DNA of 64,000 nt from Desmodus rotundus (taxonomy: Eukaryota > Chordata > Mammalia > Chiroptera > Phyllostomidae). The stretch is from the NCBI RefSeq assembly GCF_022682495.2, contig NC_071397.1, positions 6,725,082 through 6,789,081 of the forward strand. The letters run 5' to 3'. The position numbers and the translations under genes were made by a program. Positions within the stretch are counted from its first letter, which is position 1. Every line of letters starts with the position of its first letter. This document shows, piece after piece, positions 10,163-21,733 of the stretch. The notes beneath the pieces were generated by a model. That model saw only the letters and a program-made list of their open reading frames with translations, ran no database searches and had not been told where the DNA came from.

Positions 10163-12868
10163 GTGGAAAGAGACCTGGAAAAAGACTGCTGGTTAAGACG
10201 GCGGGTGGGTAAGTGTAGTACTTGCCTGCCTCCACGACCACATCAAAATTACAACTAAACTACAGAACAACCATCATTCAGAACTGCCTGAAATCTGACT
10301 GAATGGAAGTCCTAAAACTAGGGAATTAAAGAAGAAGCCACATGGAGACTGGTAGGAGGGGCAGAGATGGAGAATAAGCTGGCCCCACACCTATGAGTGT
10401 CAGATAAAAATTGGAGGGTTGGATAAAAATTGGGAGGGATATCTTGGCTGCAGAGGTCCAGGGTTCCAGTGCTGGGCAGACAAGTCCCCATCACTTCGCT
10501 CTGTGAAAACCAGAGAAGATTGTGGCTGAATGAGACACAGGGCTTCTGGAGTCCCAGGCAGTTCCTCTTAAAGGGCCCACACATGGACTTACTCTGACTC
10601 ATTCCCTCTGAGCTCCAGTGCTGGGGAAGCAGCTCAAAACCTGCCAGGGACATATCAGGGGAGGAACTGCATTGTCTGGAATCGGGACGAGAGCTGGGGG
10701 GCAGCTTTTTCTGAGACAAAGTGCTGACAGAGGCCATTGCTCCTTTGCTGAGATCTCCCCACACAGAGCTAGCAGGCAGGCTCTAGATCTGAGTCTCCAT
10801 CAACCTGGCTCACATTGTTAGTCCCACCCCAGCAATTCCTTGAGACTCCACCCCACCAAATTGCAGGCTTTTCCGTGAAATGGCCCATCCTGGCTCATGC
10901 TTCAGATGCCCCTAAAATCTTTCAGGGACTTCCCTAAAATCTCTCAAACAAGCAGCATCTGGCCCCTGCATACCATGTACCACTTGCTAAGTGGCCCCAG
11001 GCCTGGCACTAGCTACAGCCTGCCTTGGTTCACAGCTTGGTCTCTCCTGGGCACCTCCAAGCCCAGCACAAGTAGTAGCCATCTGCAGCTCACTCCGTAG
11101 TTTGTGCTAGGTGCCCCAGGCAGGGCATAGGTGGTGGCTGGCCTTGCCCCTCCCAGGAGGCCCCAGAGCCAGTGTACTTTATGGACAGTTTCAGACCATG
11201 CCAGATTATAACTCTACCACTACCACCACAAGAGACACACTCAAGGGACATATTAGTGAGCACCAAAGCTCCAGAGAAGCAAGTGCTGTTCTGTTGGGTC
11301 TACTCTAGCACAATACCTCTTCCACTGTGGTAGCAGCTGGTCCTCCCAGCTGATTGGCCTGGGGGTTAGTACCCCCAGGTGATGCCAATAGCAATCAAGG
11401 ATCAACTACAACAGGACAGTGCACACGGCCCACACAGGGGGCACTTGGAGCGCCCAGCTTAGAGGACAGGGGAGGCTGAGCCACTGGGCTCTACAGAACA
11501 CCTACTACACAGGCCACTCTACCAAGTCTAGGAGACATAGCAGCTCTAACCTAATGCATAGAAACAAACATAGGGAAGCAGCCAAAATGCAGAGACAAAG
11601 AAACAGGTCCCAAATGAAGAAGAGGAGAAATCTTCAGAAAAAGAACTAAACGAAATGGAGGCAAGCAAACTACCAAATACGGAGTTCAAAATAATGGTTA
11701 CAAGGATGCTCAAGGAACTTAGTGAGAACCTCAACAGCATGAAAAAGGACATAGAAACCATAAAAAAGAACCAGTCAGAAGTGAAGGATACACAATTAAA
11801 ATGAAGAATAATTTACAGGGAATCAACAATAGAGTGTATGAAGGAGAATCAGATCAGCAGTTTGGAATATAAGGAAGCAGAAAACACCCAATCAGAACAG
11901 CAAAAAGAGAAAACTATCCAATAAATAAATGAAGATAGTGTAAGGAGCCTCTGGGGCAACTTTGGGCATATCAACATTTTCATTACAGAAGGAGGAGAGA
12001 TAGAACAAGAAATTGAAAACCTATTTGGAAAAAATAATGATAAAAAAATCCCTAACCTGATGAAGGAAATAGACATACAAGTCCAGGAAGCACAGAGAAT
12101 ACAAAACAACATGAACCCAAAGAGGCCCACACCAAGACACATTGTAATTAAGCTGCCAAAGTTTAAAGACAAAGAGAGAATCTTAAAAGCAGCAAGAAAA
12201 AGGCAGTTAGTTACCTACAAGGGAACTTCCATCAGACTGTCAGCTGATTTCTCAACAGAAACTTTGCAGGCTGAAAGGGATTGGCAAGAAATATTTAAAG
12301 TCATGAAAAACAAGGACCTACAACCAAGATTGCCCTACCTAGAGAAGCTATCATTTAGAATTGAAGGACCGGTAAAGAACTTCCCAGACAAGAAAAAGCT
12401 AAAGGAGTTCATCGTTGCCAAACTAGTATTATATGAAATGTTAAAGGGTCTTCTTTAAGAAGACGAAAAGAGACAAAAAAAGAACAGAACAATATAGTAC
12501 CAATAAATAAATGTCTATCAACAAATAAATCTAAAAAACAAAATAAACAAGCAGAACAGAAACAGACTTATAGATACAGAGAATATTTGGATGATTGTCA
12601 GATGGGAAGGTGTTTTGGGGTAAGGTGAAGGGATTAAGAAGTACAAATTGGTTGTTATGGAACAGTCATGGGTATGTAAGTACAGTATAGGGGATAGAGT
12701 CAATAATATTCTAATAACTAGGTATGGTGTCAGACAGGTAGGAGACTTATCAGAATGATCACTTAGTAAGTTCTATAATGTCTAAACACTGGGTGTACAA
12801 CTGAAGCTAACACAATAGTGTATGTCAACTCTAATTGAAAAATAAAAAATAATTTAAATTAAAACAAA
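10163..12868 (+). mobile_element. HAL1-like ORF1-only L1 derivative, nearly full length
   Basis: An L1-derived unit in sense orientation. It starts with a GC-rich 5' UTR (aagacggcgg at about 10195, the usual L1 aagatggcgg opening; then acatcaaaattacaactaaa and ctaaaactagggaattaaag). The UTR continues to about 11550. A decayed ORF1 follows (11555-12458). After the ORF1 stop there are only about 65 bases, which resemble the very start of ORF2 (caataaataaatgtctatca). The text then jumps at about 12525-12545 to a normal L1 3' UTR (cttatagatacagagaatat, gatagagtcaataatattct, ggtgtacaactgaagctaac) and an A-rich tail. The endonuclease/reverse-transcriptase ORF2 (about 3.8 kb) is absent. With flanking 13-bp duplications this looks like one insertion, not two fragments. 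Half-L1 (HAL1) elements of this design are known in mammals and would depend on an L1 reverse transcriptase supplied in trans. Confidence 0.75.
11555..12458 (+). pseudogene. L1 ORF1 (nucleic-acid-binding chaperone) remnant
   Basis: The N-terminal part begins near MHRNKHREAAKMQRQRNRSQ (11555-11614). It then shifts frame around 11620-11640, and further stops occur up to 12060. The C-terminal part is an intact 132-codon frame (12060-12458). It carries the usual ORF1p RRM/C-terminal-domain text, including RPTPRHIVIKLPKFKDKERI, then ETLQAERDWQEIFKVMKNK, and ending LYEMLKGLL. In live L1s this protein is a trimeric RNA-binding chaperone; this copy cannot make the full protein. The coiled-coil region in the middle is recognisable as Lys/Glu-rich text but is interrupted. 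Confidence 0.8.
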
Positions 12869-12881
12869 AAAAGTTTCTGAC
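12869..12881 (+). repeat. Right target-site duplication of the HAL1-like element
   Basis: aaaagtttctgac follows the A-rich tail directly and pairs with 10150-10162 (12 of 13 identical). The first four A residues merge into the tail, so the exact boundary could move by a few bases. Confidence 0.65.
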
Positions 12882-13780
12882 ATTTTTCAACGCTAATATA
12901 TAATATTGGGAATTGCCTAAAATATTTTTAAAGTGTTATTTTGGCACTTTTTATATATGATGAGTGTTTTTCAGTTAAAATACATATCTTGTAAATTATT
13001 AAAAATTATAGAGTTCATTTTAATTAAACGCTTATAATGTAAAAGATTAATCTTAGTTTTTCTAATATAACTGCCATTCACTATTTAAGGAAAAGCGTGA
13101 TTTGTTGGACAAATTAAAAATGACAAGTTATATCATGTTTAAGTTAGTGATCGAAAGTATGTTAAGGTGGATCGGTAGAGATTTTCACGTTAGGACATCA
13201 ACGATCGTCAAACACTGTTTTGAGACGTGTTGTGTGGAAACCTTCCACTCCACTTCGTGAAAATCAGCTGGCTCCGTGTCGTCCCTTGCCAGTGTGGCTT
13301 CTACGTGCCGAGAGAGAGGTTTCCTTATGTTTCCACACACGACGTGGCACGGCTATGCATACTCTCCATTTCCAATAAAAGCAAGGCCGAACTGAAAAAG
13401 AGCAGTCCTTTCTTGTTCTGTGTTAGCAGTCTTTTTGAAGAACCCGAGACATCTTGTTGTGCTTTAAAATAATTTTGGTCAGAGGAATGCAAATGACCAA
13501 GCTGGTGATGAGCATTTTGAGGCAAGTTGCATAATCCTTTGCTGGGTTCTTACGCTTCAGTCTCAGTATTTTTCCTCCTTTCCCTAAGTAGCCAGCCATT
13601 GGAGATAGACGTAAGACAATAAGTGACAACATCTAAAAACTATGTGAACTTGTTGGATGGTCAAGAAACACACACCAACTATCGCGTGTAGCTGAGTAAG
13701 AAGCTGAGCCCCCAGAGACCGAGTCATGGGAAGTGCTTGTTCACTCAGTGGGCACTTCCTTCGATTTAGGGGGGAGGCTT
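12882..13780. other. Unclassified AT-rich block with a CpG-rich core
   Basis: The outer parts are very AT-rich. The core at 13141-13380 contains 14 CpG in 240 bp by my count, about what random sequence of that composition would give, whereas most of the surrounding genome is strongly CpG-depleted. The core holds an AATAAA (13374) and an imperfect inverted repeat: tgtgtggaaacc near 13230 against ggtttcc...tttccacaca near 13318-13338. Small ORFs on the minus strand (13325-13525, 13423-13632) show no domain I recognise. Origin unknown. Confidence 0.4.
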
Positions 13781-14440
13781 TCTAATTTGTTTTAACTTAA
13801 CTTTTGAATAACTAATACGGTTCGATGGTTTCAAATGCAAAAACGGCAAAGGCAAAGCGGAACTTGGGGACAGATTAAATGTGCACTTATAATTTCAATA
13901 GCAATCGCCAGATCGTTCTCTGGAAGGTGCATTCCGATTTACGTGTGCAGCCGGGAGAATGGAATGGTGTTTCTGCACCTCTTTGCTACCTAAACGTTTG
14001 ATCTTGGCCAATCTGATAGGTGGAAATGGTATGGCAGCGCTAGTTTAAATATGCAATTCCCTTATTGCAGGCGAGGATGGGCATCTTTTCAAATGTTTGA
14101 GTCGTTTAAACTGCCTTTCCTGTAGATCACCTGTTGATATTCTTGCTCACTTTTTTCTATTGAGGGTTGTAGGTTTTTTCTTATTGAGTGGTAGGAGCTT
14201 TTTATATATTAGGGAAATTAGCTGTATGTTACGATGTTAAGCACAGATACTTTTCCAAGTTTGTTCTTTGACCTTTGGTTTTGTTTACGATAGCTTCTGC
14301 AATGCAGAAATTAAAAATAATTTTCTTGGTTTGAAGTTGAGTTTATCAAACTTCTATTTTATGACTTCTAGGTTTTGTGTCATCATTAGAAAGTCCTTCA
14401 GGGAGGATAAAGAACTATTTCATTTATTAAAATTGTCAAG
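13781..14440 (-). repeat. Old L1 (L1ME-like) 3' end, antisense
   Basis: Text such as gatcttggccaatctgatag, gggcatcttttcaaatgttt, tgttgatattcttgctcact and gtcatcattagaaagtcctt follows the antisense order of an old L1 3' UTR into ORF2. Strongly diverged. Confidence 0.6.
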
Positions 14441-16127
14441 ACCTGAGAAGGAGACAGGTACTATCATCTCCTTGACCCAGAAAGTCTCTGGCTCAGAAGA
14501 CCATGAGAGACCCTGGGCTTTCACAGGCCTTTGGTTGGTACATGCTGATTTACTCCAACCTCTGCAACGAGCCTGCGTGAAGACCGAGTTGAAACCCAGA
14601 GAAGGAAAGTCCACACAGGGTCAGTGTAGAAGCTGCTCATCCATCTTCCCTTTGGGGGCATTGCTGTCTTTTCTCAAGGCACCCCCAGGTGGAGGGGAAG
14701 CTCAGACTGGCCACGTTTCTGCAGGCTGCACCCCTCCCTGACTCTGCTGGGAAGGAGGGGAGAGGCTGCCCGAGAGGAGGGAGCAGATTCTCCACAAGGA
14801 GCAAGGACTGTGCTCTGAGCTCACAGGGGGAGAGATGTCAGACAGGTGGTAGAAGAGCCTTCCACCATCTTCTCTGGGCCACACTCCATCCTGGAGCCCC
14901 TTCCCTGTCCGAATGCCGGCCTTCAGTGCCCAGCATCCTTCCAGGAGCCCAATCCTGTGGGTTGGTTCCTTTCATTAATACATACACTTCTAGGAAGCAG
15001 GGCCTTAGCTGGGTTTACCTAGGAGCTCACGAAGCTGAAGTGTCAGGGTCTCTCTCACTCGCTGCCGTGAGCCACAGCGATGTGTTCCCATGGCCATGTG
15101 GTTTTCTAAAATTGCCATTTTGAATTATTTTTCTAAGACTGCCCCCTCCCCAACTGTCTGAGGTCCAGGCCCCACATTCTGTTGCCGATCTACATTTAGG
15201 CAACTCCAATGGTGGGATTTCAGGCAAACTAGAGGAAAAGCTTCATTTGGGAGCGGGAATCTTCCTGCCAGCTCCAAAATCACATCAAGCCAGATATAGT
15301 GTCTCAGTCATAAGCTCAGCAGAGCGATGTTGGTCCTTTGTCACTGAGCCTGGTCCATGGTATTTGCTTTGCTAAGGGGATGAACGAACGAGTGAGTGAA
15401 TGACATACCCTGACTCGGTCAGAAAGGTGAGAAGCAGGTAGGTAACCCTTGGCTGCCTACCCACTTCTCACGCTTCCCAGAGGATGCGGGGTTGAGAGCT
15501 GGCTGTGCAGCCACAAGGAGCTGGTTCCCTCCTCCTCCAGGCCCAGCTCAGCAGCTGGCTCCTGAGATGCTGCTGCCCCCAGGTCACAGGGTGGGGTGGG
15601 TGGGGTGAGAGCTGCACCTGGGGCCCTGTCTGCTTATTCCCCTAGGCGTGAGTGAGCAGGTGGTGTCAGTGAATGAGAACTGTCTCATGTTCTTAGGGTT
15701 GGAATGGTGTGTGTGTGTTAGGGGAAAATATGGGCAGTGGTAGAAGTTTCTAAGAGGGAAGGAGAAGGGGAACAGCAACCCACTGTCCACATATACTCTC
15801 CACCTGCCTTCCCCACACACTTTTGGGTGGCATTTCCGTCTTCCCTTTTCTCTGCCACCCCTGCCCTTCAAACCCTTCCTAACTAACTAACAAGCTGGTC
15901 CAGATAATCTCCGATGAATCTGGACCAACCTTAGTTCTATGTCTCCTTGGAATTTGTGGAAGTGATTGGGCCTGTTTTTTCACCCACTGCTATGGTCTGT
16001 CTCCTCCGTTCTCTCCAAGGCCCTGCCATTCCTCTTCCACGTCCTGCTGGGGGCGCCTTCCTGGTGGGGATGGGGCCGCCCTTCTCAGACGAGGAGCTCT
16101 CTGTTCTCTGATAACTGCTGGCGTTTA
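14441..16127. other. Intergenic, nothing recognised
   Basis: Mostly unique-looking DNA. Overlapping ORFs (for example 14268-14741 and 14689-15123) have no domain and fall partly in repeats, so no gene is called. Confidence 0.4.
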
Positions 16128-16425
16128 GGTAAAAGTGTAGCACAGAGAACAGACTGAGGGTTGCCAGACGGGAGGGGGGATGGGAGACTGGGAGAAAGAG
16201 GTGAAGGGGTGAAGAAGTAGAAATCGGCAGTTACAGAATAGTCACGGGGATGTGAAGTGCAGCGTAGGGAATAGAGTCAATAATAGTGCAGTAACTGTGT
16301 GTGGTGCCAGGTGGGTGCTGGAGGTATTGAGGGACCACTATGTGAAGTACATGATTGTTAAGCCATTAACTTGTACACCTGAAACCAACACAAAATAACA
16401 TTGAAGATAAACTGTAAGAGGGGGA
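16128..16425 (+). repeat. L1 3' UTR only, sense (5'-truncated insertion)
   Basis: About 300 bp of L1 3' UTR (tagcacagagaacagactga, cagttacagaatagtcacgg, ggaatagagtcaataatagt, acttgtacacctgaaaccaa) ending in an A-rich stretch. It belongs to the same 3' UTR family as the HAL1-like element at 10163-12868. Confidence 0.75.
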
Positions 16426-16554
16426 AAAAAAGAACAGAGGGGTCGGGTGGAGTGCGTCACTCTGAGACAGGGGTCTGAGGGTGCGTGGAAACAGGGGGTT
16501 GTTACAAAGACCCCAAGAAGGTGTCTGAACAGCATATGGGTGTTCTCTGCTGTC

Positions 16555-16735
16555 TTTTTTTAAGTTAAAAAATTGCTACTAGGTTATACTTTAACATGCT
16601 TCAAAATTCCAAAGGTGCAAGAGTTCTCCAACCACCCAGGGCCCCTCCTTCCCATTGAACATTATTCCCATTACCCCTCCCTCAACAACCATGTGTGAAA
16701 TGGGGGGGGGGGTGTGTATGTTTATGCAGGCTTAG
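16555..16735 (-). repeat. Old L1 3' UTR scrap, antisense
   Basis: The phrase gcttcaaaattccaaaggtg with the following pyrimidine-rich text matches the antisense of an L1ME-type 3' UTR. An 11-12-base G run lies near 16700. Confidence 0.4.
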
Positions 16736-16754
16736 ACTTTCTTTGTTATTAAAA

Positions 16755-17110
16755 AAAATGGTGTCCAACCACTTCGGGAAACTGGCAATGTTTTTAAAGC
16801 TGACAAATTGCATACCTACCCTATGATGCAGCGAGTCTTCTTTTCCAAGTTTCTGTTCAACCGAAATGCACACGTCTGCTCATCATAAGACTGTTCAAAA
16901 ATGTTCATAGCAGCATCACGTATAAGAGTTGAACACGGGAAACATCCAAAATAGCCACTGAAGGTAGACTGGGTAAACGAGTTAGGGCATATCCGCACAA
17001 CAAAGAAGATGAACACACGGCCACTGTGTGTGACAGCAGGAGACAGCTCACAGACGTGTCACTGGAAGAAGCCAGGGTCAAAAACGGGCATGTTTCTCTG
17101 AACTGCTGGC
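16755..17110 (+). repeat. Old L1 ORF2 tail, sense
   Basis: Phrases such as aaaaatgttcatagcagcat, aaacatccaaaatagccact and actgggtaaacgagttaggg are a diverged copy of the end of L1 ORF2. No intact frame. Confidence 0.55.
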
Positions 17111-18110
17111 ACGACAACGAAGCTACGGTGTTAGGTGTCAGCCTAGCGGTTACCGATTGGGGGAGAGGTTTCTGAAGTGCCGTCAGCCCCGACTTTGGCT
17201 CAGACCCTGAAGTCCCTGTGCCTGTCTGGAGCCTACGCTACACTAGAGTTGAGGACCCATCAAAACATGGGGTGACATTGTGGCAGAGGGAAAGCATCAC
17301 ATGTGAGAAGCACGGTGAGTCCCTCAGGGGCCGAGGGGCTGGAGGTCAGCCCTTCACGTGGCCTTCATGGCACGTTGGCCTGGGCAGTGCCTGGAGACCA
17401 GTGAGGGACTGAATGAAACACAGGATCGGAGTCCAAAACCTTTCCGTTCAGTTCAACAGACCTCAAAGTGCCTGCTCTGTGCCAGGCGTGGATCTAGGTT
17501 CTCTGGAGTTCCAAATGGAAAAGGACTTGGTCCCCGCTCTCATAAAGCACACAGCTTGGTGAGAGAAAGATGTGGTGTGTAGAAAAATAGTTAGCATGCA
17601 ACATGATTAATGCCACCAGGGAGGCATGTGCCCCTGTCACGAGAACCCAGGGAAGGAAGCATCCGACGCGAGCCGGGGAGATGGCACATGAGAGTTGAGT
17701 TCTGAAGGGCCGCCAGGAACCACCAGGCCAGCAAAGGGGTTCCAGGCAGGGCACAGCATGTGCAAGGTTTCAGGGGTGGGAAAGAGCACGGTGCTTTGGG
17801 AACTGCGTTTCCTCTGGAACATAACGATTGTGCAAGACCGAGAAAAGGTGTGAGACAAGAAACTCGGACAGGGCAGGGCCCCCGATTGAACAGCTTGGTT
17901 TACCTCCCTCAGGAGCTTGGACAGCAACAGACCTTTCCTCCCTCCCTCCCCCTCCCTCCCTTTTCCCCTTCCTTTTTTTCTCCCACTTTTTCTTTTCCCA
18001 TTATAAAACCAATGTATGCTCCCTAAAATCACTTTGAAATATGCAAAAACCAAGAGGGTAGAAACTAAAGATGAGAACTTTGCCAACTCCCCGTCGTTTC
18101 CCCAGGACTT
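17111..18110 (-). repeat. Gene-free stretch with L2/MIR3-like remnants
   Basis: About 17470-17800 reads as an antisense L2-like tract (gtgcctgctctgtgccaggc, ggttccaggcagggcacagc). A pyrimidine-rich tract lies at 17935-18000. No gene is seen in this stretch. Confidence 0.45.
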
Positions 18111-18119
18111 ATTATGATA

Positions 18120-18760
18120 GCTGACATTCAGTAGACGCTCAAAAAATATTTATTGATGGCTTGGGACTGGGAGGCAAGGCAGACAGGGGATGGCCCTCCT
18201 TGGATTCTCTGTAATTAACCAGTAACAGTAAATGCCAGGGCAAGGAGTTGATGTAGAAACACCTAACTTTGGGGTGGGGTGGGGAATTCAGGGAGGGCTT
18301 CTTGGAGGGCGCAGTGGGGACACTGAGACCTGAAAGTCACAGGAGGAATTAGTCCCAGTGAGGATGTTCCAGGCCCGGGGAGCAGGATTCAGTGAGGCTC
18401 GGAGGCAGCAGAGCCCTGGGGTCAGGTGGGGGTGGGACTGACGGAGAGCAGAGGTGGCTGCCCAGCAGAGTAGGGGGCATGTTCCACAGGCCAAAGGGAA
18501 TATGGGGCTTTGTCTGGAGGACAGCTGGGTTTCAACAAGATAAATTGGGCTGTGATAAATTTTGTAGCAAAAAGAGTGAATCCAGGCAGGCAAGAAGATG
18601 GGACACATACAGAGGACAGTCCCTTACCCCAGGAGACAGAGGGGAAAGTGGTCCAAGCAAGGGCAAAAGGGACAGAACAGAAAGCAGGACTCACAGAGTC
18701 CTCGAAAGGTAGAGCAGTCTTGGGGACTGATGGGCTGAGGGGGTGGAGAAGAGCGAAGGT
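18120..18760 (-). repeat. L2 remnant, antisense
   Basis: The order of phrases (gctcaaaaaatatttattga, ggagggcttcttggagggcg, atgttccaggcccggggagc, atggggctttgtctggagga) follows the antisense of L2. Diverged, no coding remnant. Confidence 0.5.
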
Positions 18761-20454
18761 CTAGCAGGACTCCCAGGTTCACAAACCCGGACTAGCGACT
18801 CCGTCTGGGGAGGGGGAGGCCTGGGGACAGTATGTAAATGTTACACAAATGTTACTGCCACATCTTTTCATTATTCAAATTCACTGTTTGCAAGTGGCTC
18901 ACGTCATTGATGACTGACTGAAGTGACAGGTGGCCTGCCCTGGTGCTCAGCTGACTCTCGTCCCCTTGCTCTCCCCTTGCCAGCCGGCTCCTTCCTGCCT
19001 GAAGGGCTCGTCCCAGCCCTGGTTCTTGGTCTTTGGACTTCCCTCACCACCCCTTCTCCTCCCGTCACTCCCTAGTTCTTAAGGAAGCCGACATTTTTCC
19101 TCCCTGGCCCTGAGCCCAGTGGCTGGCCCAGGATTGCATTCGCCCTCCTCACTGTCACCTGCTCCTGACTCATTCCTGCGCAGAAATGCTCCCCCACCCC
19201 CCACCCAGGATCAGCAGTCCCAACGCTATTTCCTTTCCCCCCACCTGGGGTTTTCTGCTGGCCTTCTCTCATCTTTCTTCTGAAGCTGCAGCTTCTTCAA
19301 AAATCTTCCCAAGCCTTCTGGGGTCCCCTGGATTCTGCATGAGTGTGTGCTTCAAATGTGCACACACACAGGCAGACACAACCACAGCTGTAGGTCTTCT
19401 GTGACACAGGCAGGAGGTCAACCACACGCTGACATGCAGATGTCGAGGCACATACCCTGGTACGTGCAGAGACTTGCTGGGCTGGGATCGCTCCAGAGCC
19501 TGGTGTGATTCGTTCATCTCACAGCCGGGCACCCAGGAGGTTCCCAGGAAACACCTGTTGGATGGAAGAACGTGGCAGACACATGTGCGCGCAGGCCTCC
19601 CTTTAAGCAAGGACTTGCTGCCCCGTTGCAAGGAGTATGGTGAGCTGATGGTTCCAGTTGTTAGGCTCTTTGGGGACCCCAGGGCTGGGACCAGGGTGAA
19701 GAGAGTGAGGCACCGGGGTCACAAAATGTCAAGAGGTGCTGCCTCTCAGGGTCACGCAAGGACCTCCTTTCATTCTGTGCTGCGGGCACCTCATTCACTG
19801 CTCTCTGGCCTGGCCTTGCAGGCCAATGCCTTGGCCTGGTCATTTCGGCCCAGCTCAGTCAGGGCTTCCTATGGGTGACATTTGCTCTGGAGTTCCCCCT
19901 TGGGCTGGTAGAAACCTGTCAGATCTGCCCAATCTTTTGTTTTATAGATCTGCCCAATCTTGCTTCTGCCTATTTCCCTGCATGGAAGTTGCTTCCTAGT
20001 GACCCTGTCCTGTGCCTAATTTCATCTCAGCAGCTGCTTCCTAGAGAACAAGACCTGATGAACAGGTGCATCCAGATTACAAAAAATTCACACACCCCTG
20101 TGAGTGTCTCAAGCTTGGTCCTGAGCCCAGTGCCTAGCACACATGAGATGCTCAATAAATCACCAGTGAGTAACTGAATGGGGGGGGGAGATCCTCAGGA
20201 TGTCTGAACTCCTGGTGGGAGGCCAGTGACTTCTTATGCTCAGCTGGCTGGATGTCTCCAAGTTGGAGTTTCCACAGCACCCTTGAAGGTAATAACTAGG
20301 GTGAAAGAGCTATTTCCATGGTTTAAACAGTTCGATAGAATTTATGCTTTTAGGTGAGATAAGGCCACTCAGGTTAAGTTAAAGGCCACTCCTTTTGTTT
20401 GGCAGGGACGATGTCAGGGCAGTGTGGTAACACAGGCTTACCTTGAGGGGAGCG
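18761..20454. other. Intergenic, nothing firm recognised
   Basis: No gene. A perfect 16-bp direct repeat (agatctgcccaatctt) occurs at 19921-19936 and 19946-19961. Text near 20130-20165 (cctagcacacatgagatgct, caataaatcacc) resembles a MIR or L2 end. Confidence 0.4.
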
Positions 20455-20720
20455 ACTGGCAGCTACACAGAATCACGTGTTCACTGGGCATCATGGAGGC
20501 ACAGGAGAAGACTGGAAGGGTCCGTGGTGTTAGACTGTCATACTCGATATCCTCAGGCAAATCCCCCTACAACTCTGAGCCTCAGTTTCCCCAACTGTAA
20601 AGTGGGATCTAGGAACGTCCTGTCATGGGGGCTGTGAGGGTTGGGTGAGACAAATCTGTAATAGTGTCCGGCCCTGAGAACAGCAGCACCACTATTATCA
20701 TCATCGAATGCCCATCGAAA
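20455..20720 (+). repeat. MIR SINE, sense
   Basis: The core text gagcctcagtttccccaact then gtaaagtgggatctaggaac is typical of MIR. The 3' end continues to about 20710 with (atc)-rich text. Confidence 0.65.
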
Positions 20721-21733
20721 CCTTGTGAGACGTGGAGTCACTGGGCATAAATGTCATGAGGTGTCCTTCGCGGCGATTGGCTTAACCATCTGGAATGGAC
20801 CAGGTCGGACAGAGACTGTTCGTTTTGAGAATCAGAGAGAACGCCAATCTGACCACAGCAAATGTGGGCATGGGCTGAGCCAGGCTCCTGGGAGATAGGG
20901 ACGAGCTGGAAGAGTCAAGAGCACAGAGAATCCTCAAGGTCTCAGTCCCAGGCAGGGCTTGGTGAGGGGTGTGGGAAGTGGAAAGCCTGTCTGTACTTAC
21001 AGCATTAGGGTTTGGTCAATGTCCCGGGGATGTTCATGTCAGTCAGCCTGAAGGATCGATACATGCAGATGATTTGATACCTGAATCCACCAGGAAGATC
21101 CACAGGGCTGCCTTTCTGTGGGCACCCCAAGGGCCTTTCAGAAAGATGACTGTTCTGTTCTAGGAAGCAGGAGGTTGCATATAAAGCCTTTACATGGACT
21201 TGAGTTCTGTGAAATACCTGTGTACGTACGAAATAGAGACTGCAAGGAAATATGCCAGAGTGTTAACCATTGTTTTTTTTCACTTAGAGAGTGAGATAAG
21301 GAGCAATTTAAATTTTCTCCATGGCTTGATGATGTAGGTGGATGGAAGGTGGAGTGGAGGAAGTCAACAAAGATTTTTTAAAAAATGTATTATCCTCAAA
21401 GGCCACTTAACTTGGGGATGAGAATCCACTGCCAGCTGATGACTTCTAGTAAACAAGGGAGAGAAGCCCAGCAGTGGGGTCTCCATTCCCCCTTCCAGGA
21501 TGGAAGTAAGGGTGGCCTGTGAAGCCGGAGTGATCATCTCAGAGTCTCGTTTATTCTTTTCTTCCGCACAAGCCCGGGGGAACGAAGACGAAGGTCCCAC
21601 TTGCCCCAAGGGCTGTGCTCGGAGGAGCTCGATGCTCAGAGAAGGCCTATGGAGAGACCTCTCTGCCATCTAACACCAGGCCCAGCTTCCCATTCTTGGG
21701 AGGGAGAGTTTGGACCCCGAGCCTTTACAAATT
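20721..21733. other. Intergenic, nothing recognised
   Basis: No gene or clear repeat. Two CCAAT-type boxes of opposite sense (gattgg at about 20775, ccaat at 20843) lie within 75 bp, which could be chance. Confidence 0.35.

Noticed and set aside
13325..13632. Minus-strand small ORFs as a transposase or endogenous viral gene
   Set aside because: I could not match them to any transposase or viral family; short frames in AT-rich DNA are expected by chance. Only the CpG pattern is reported.
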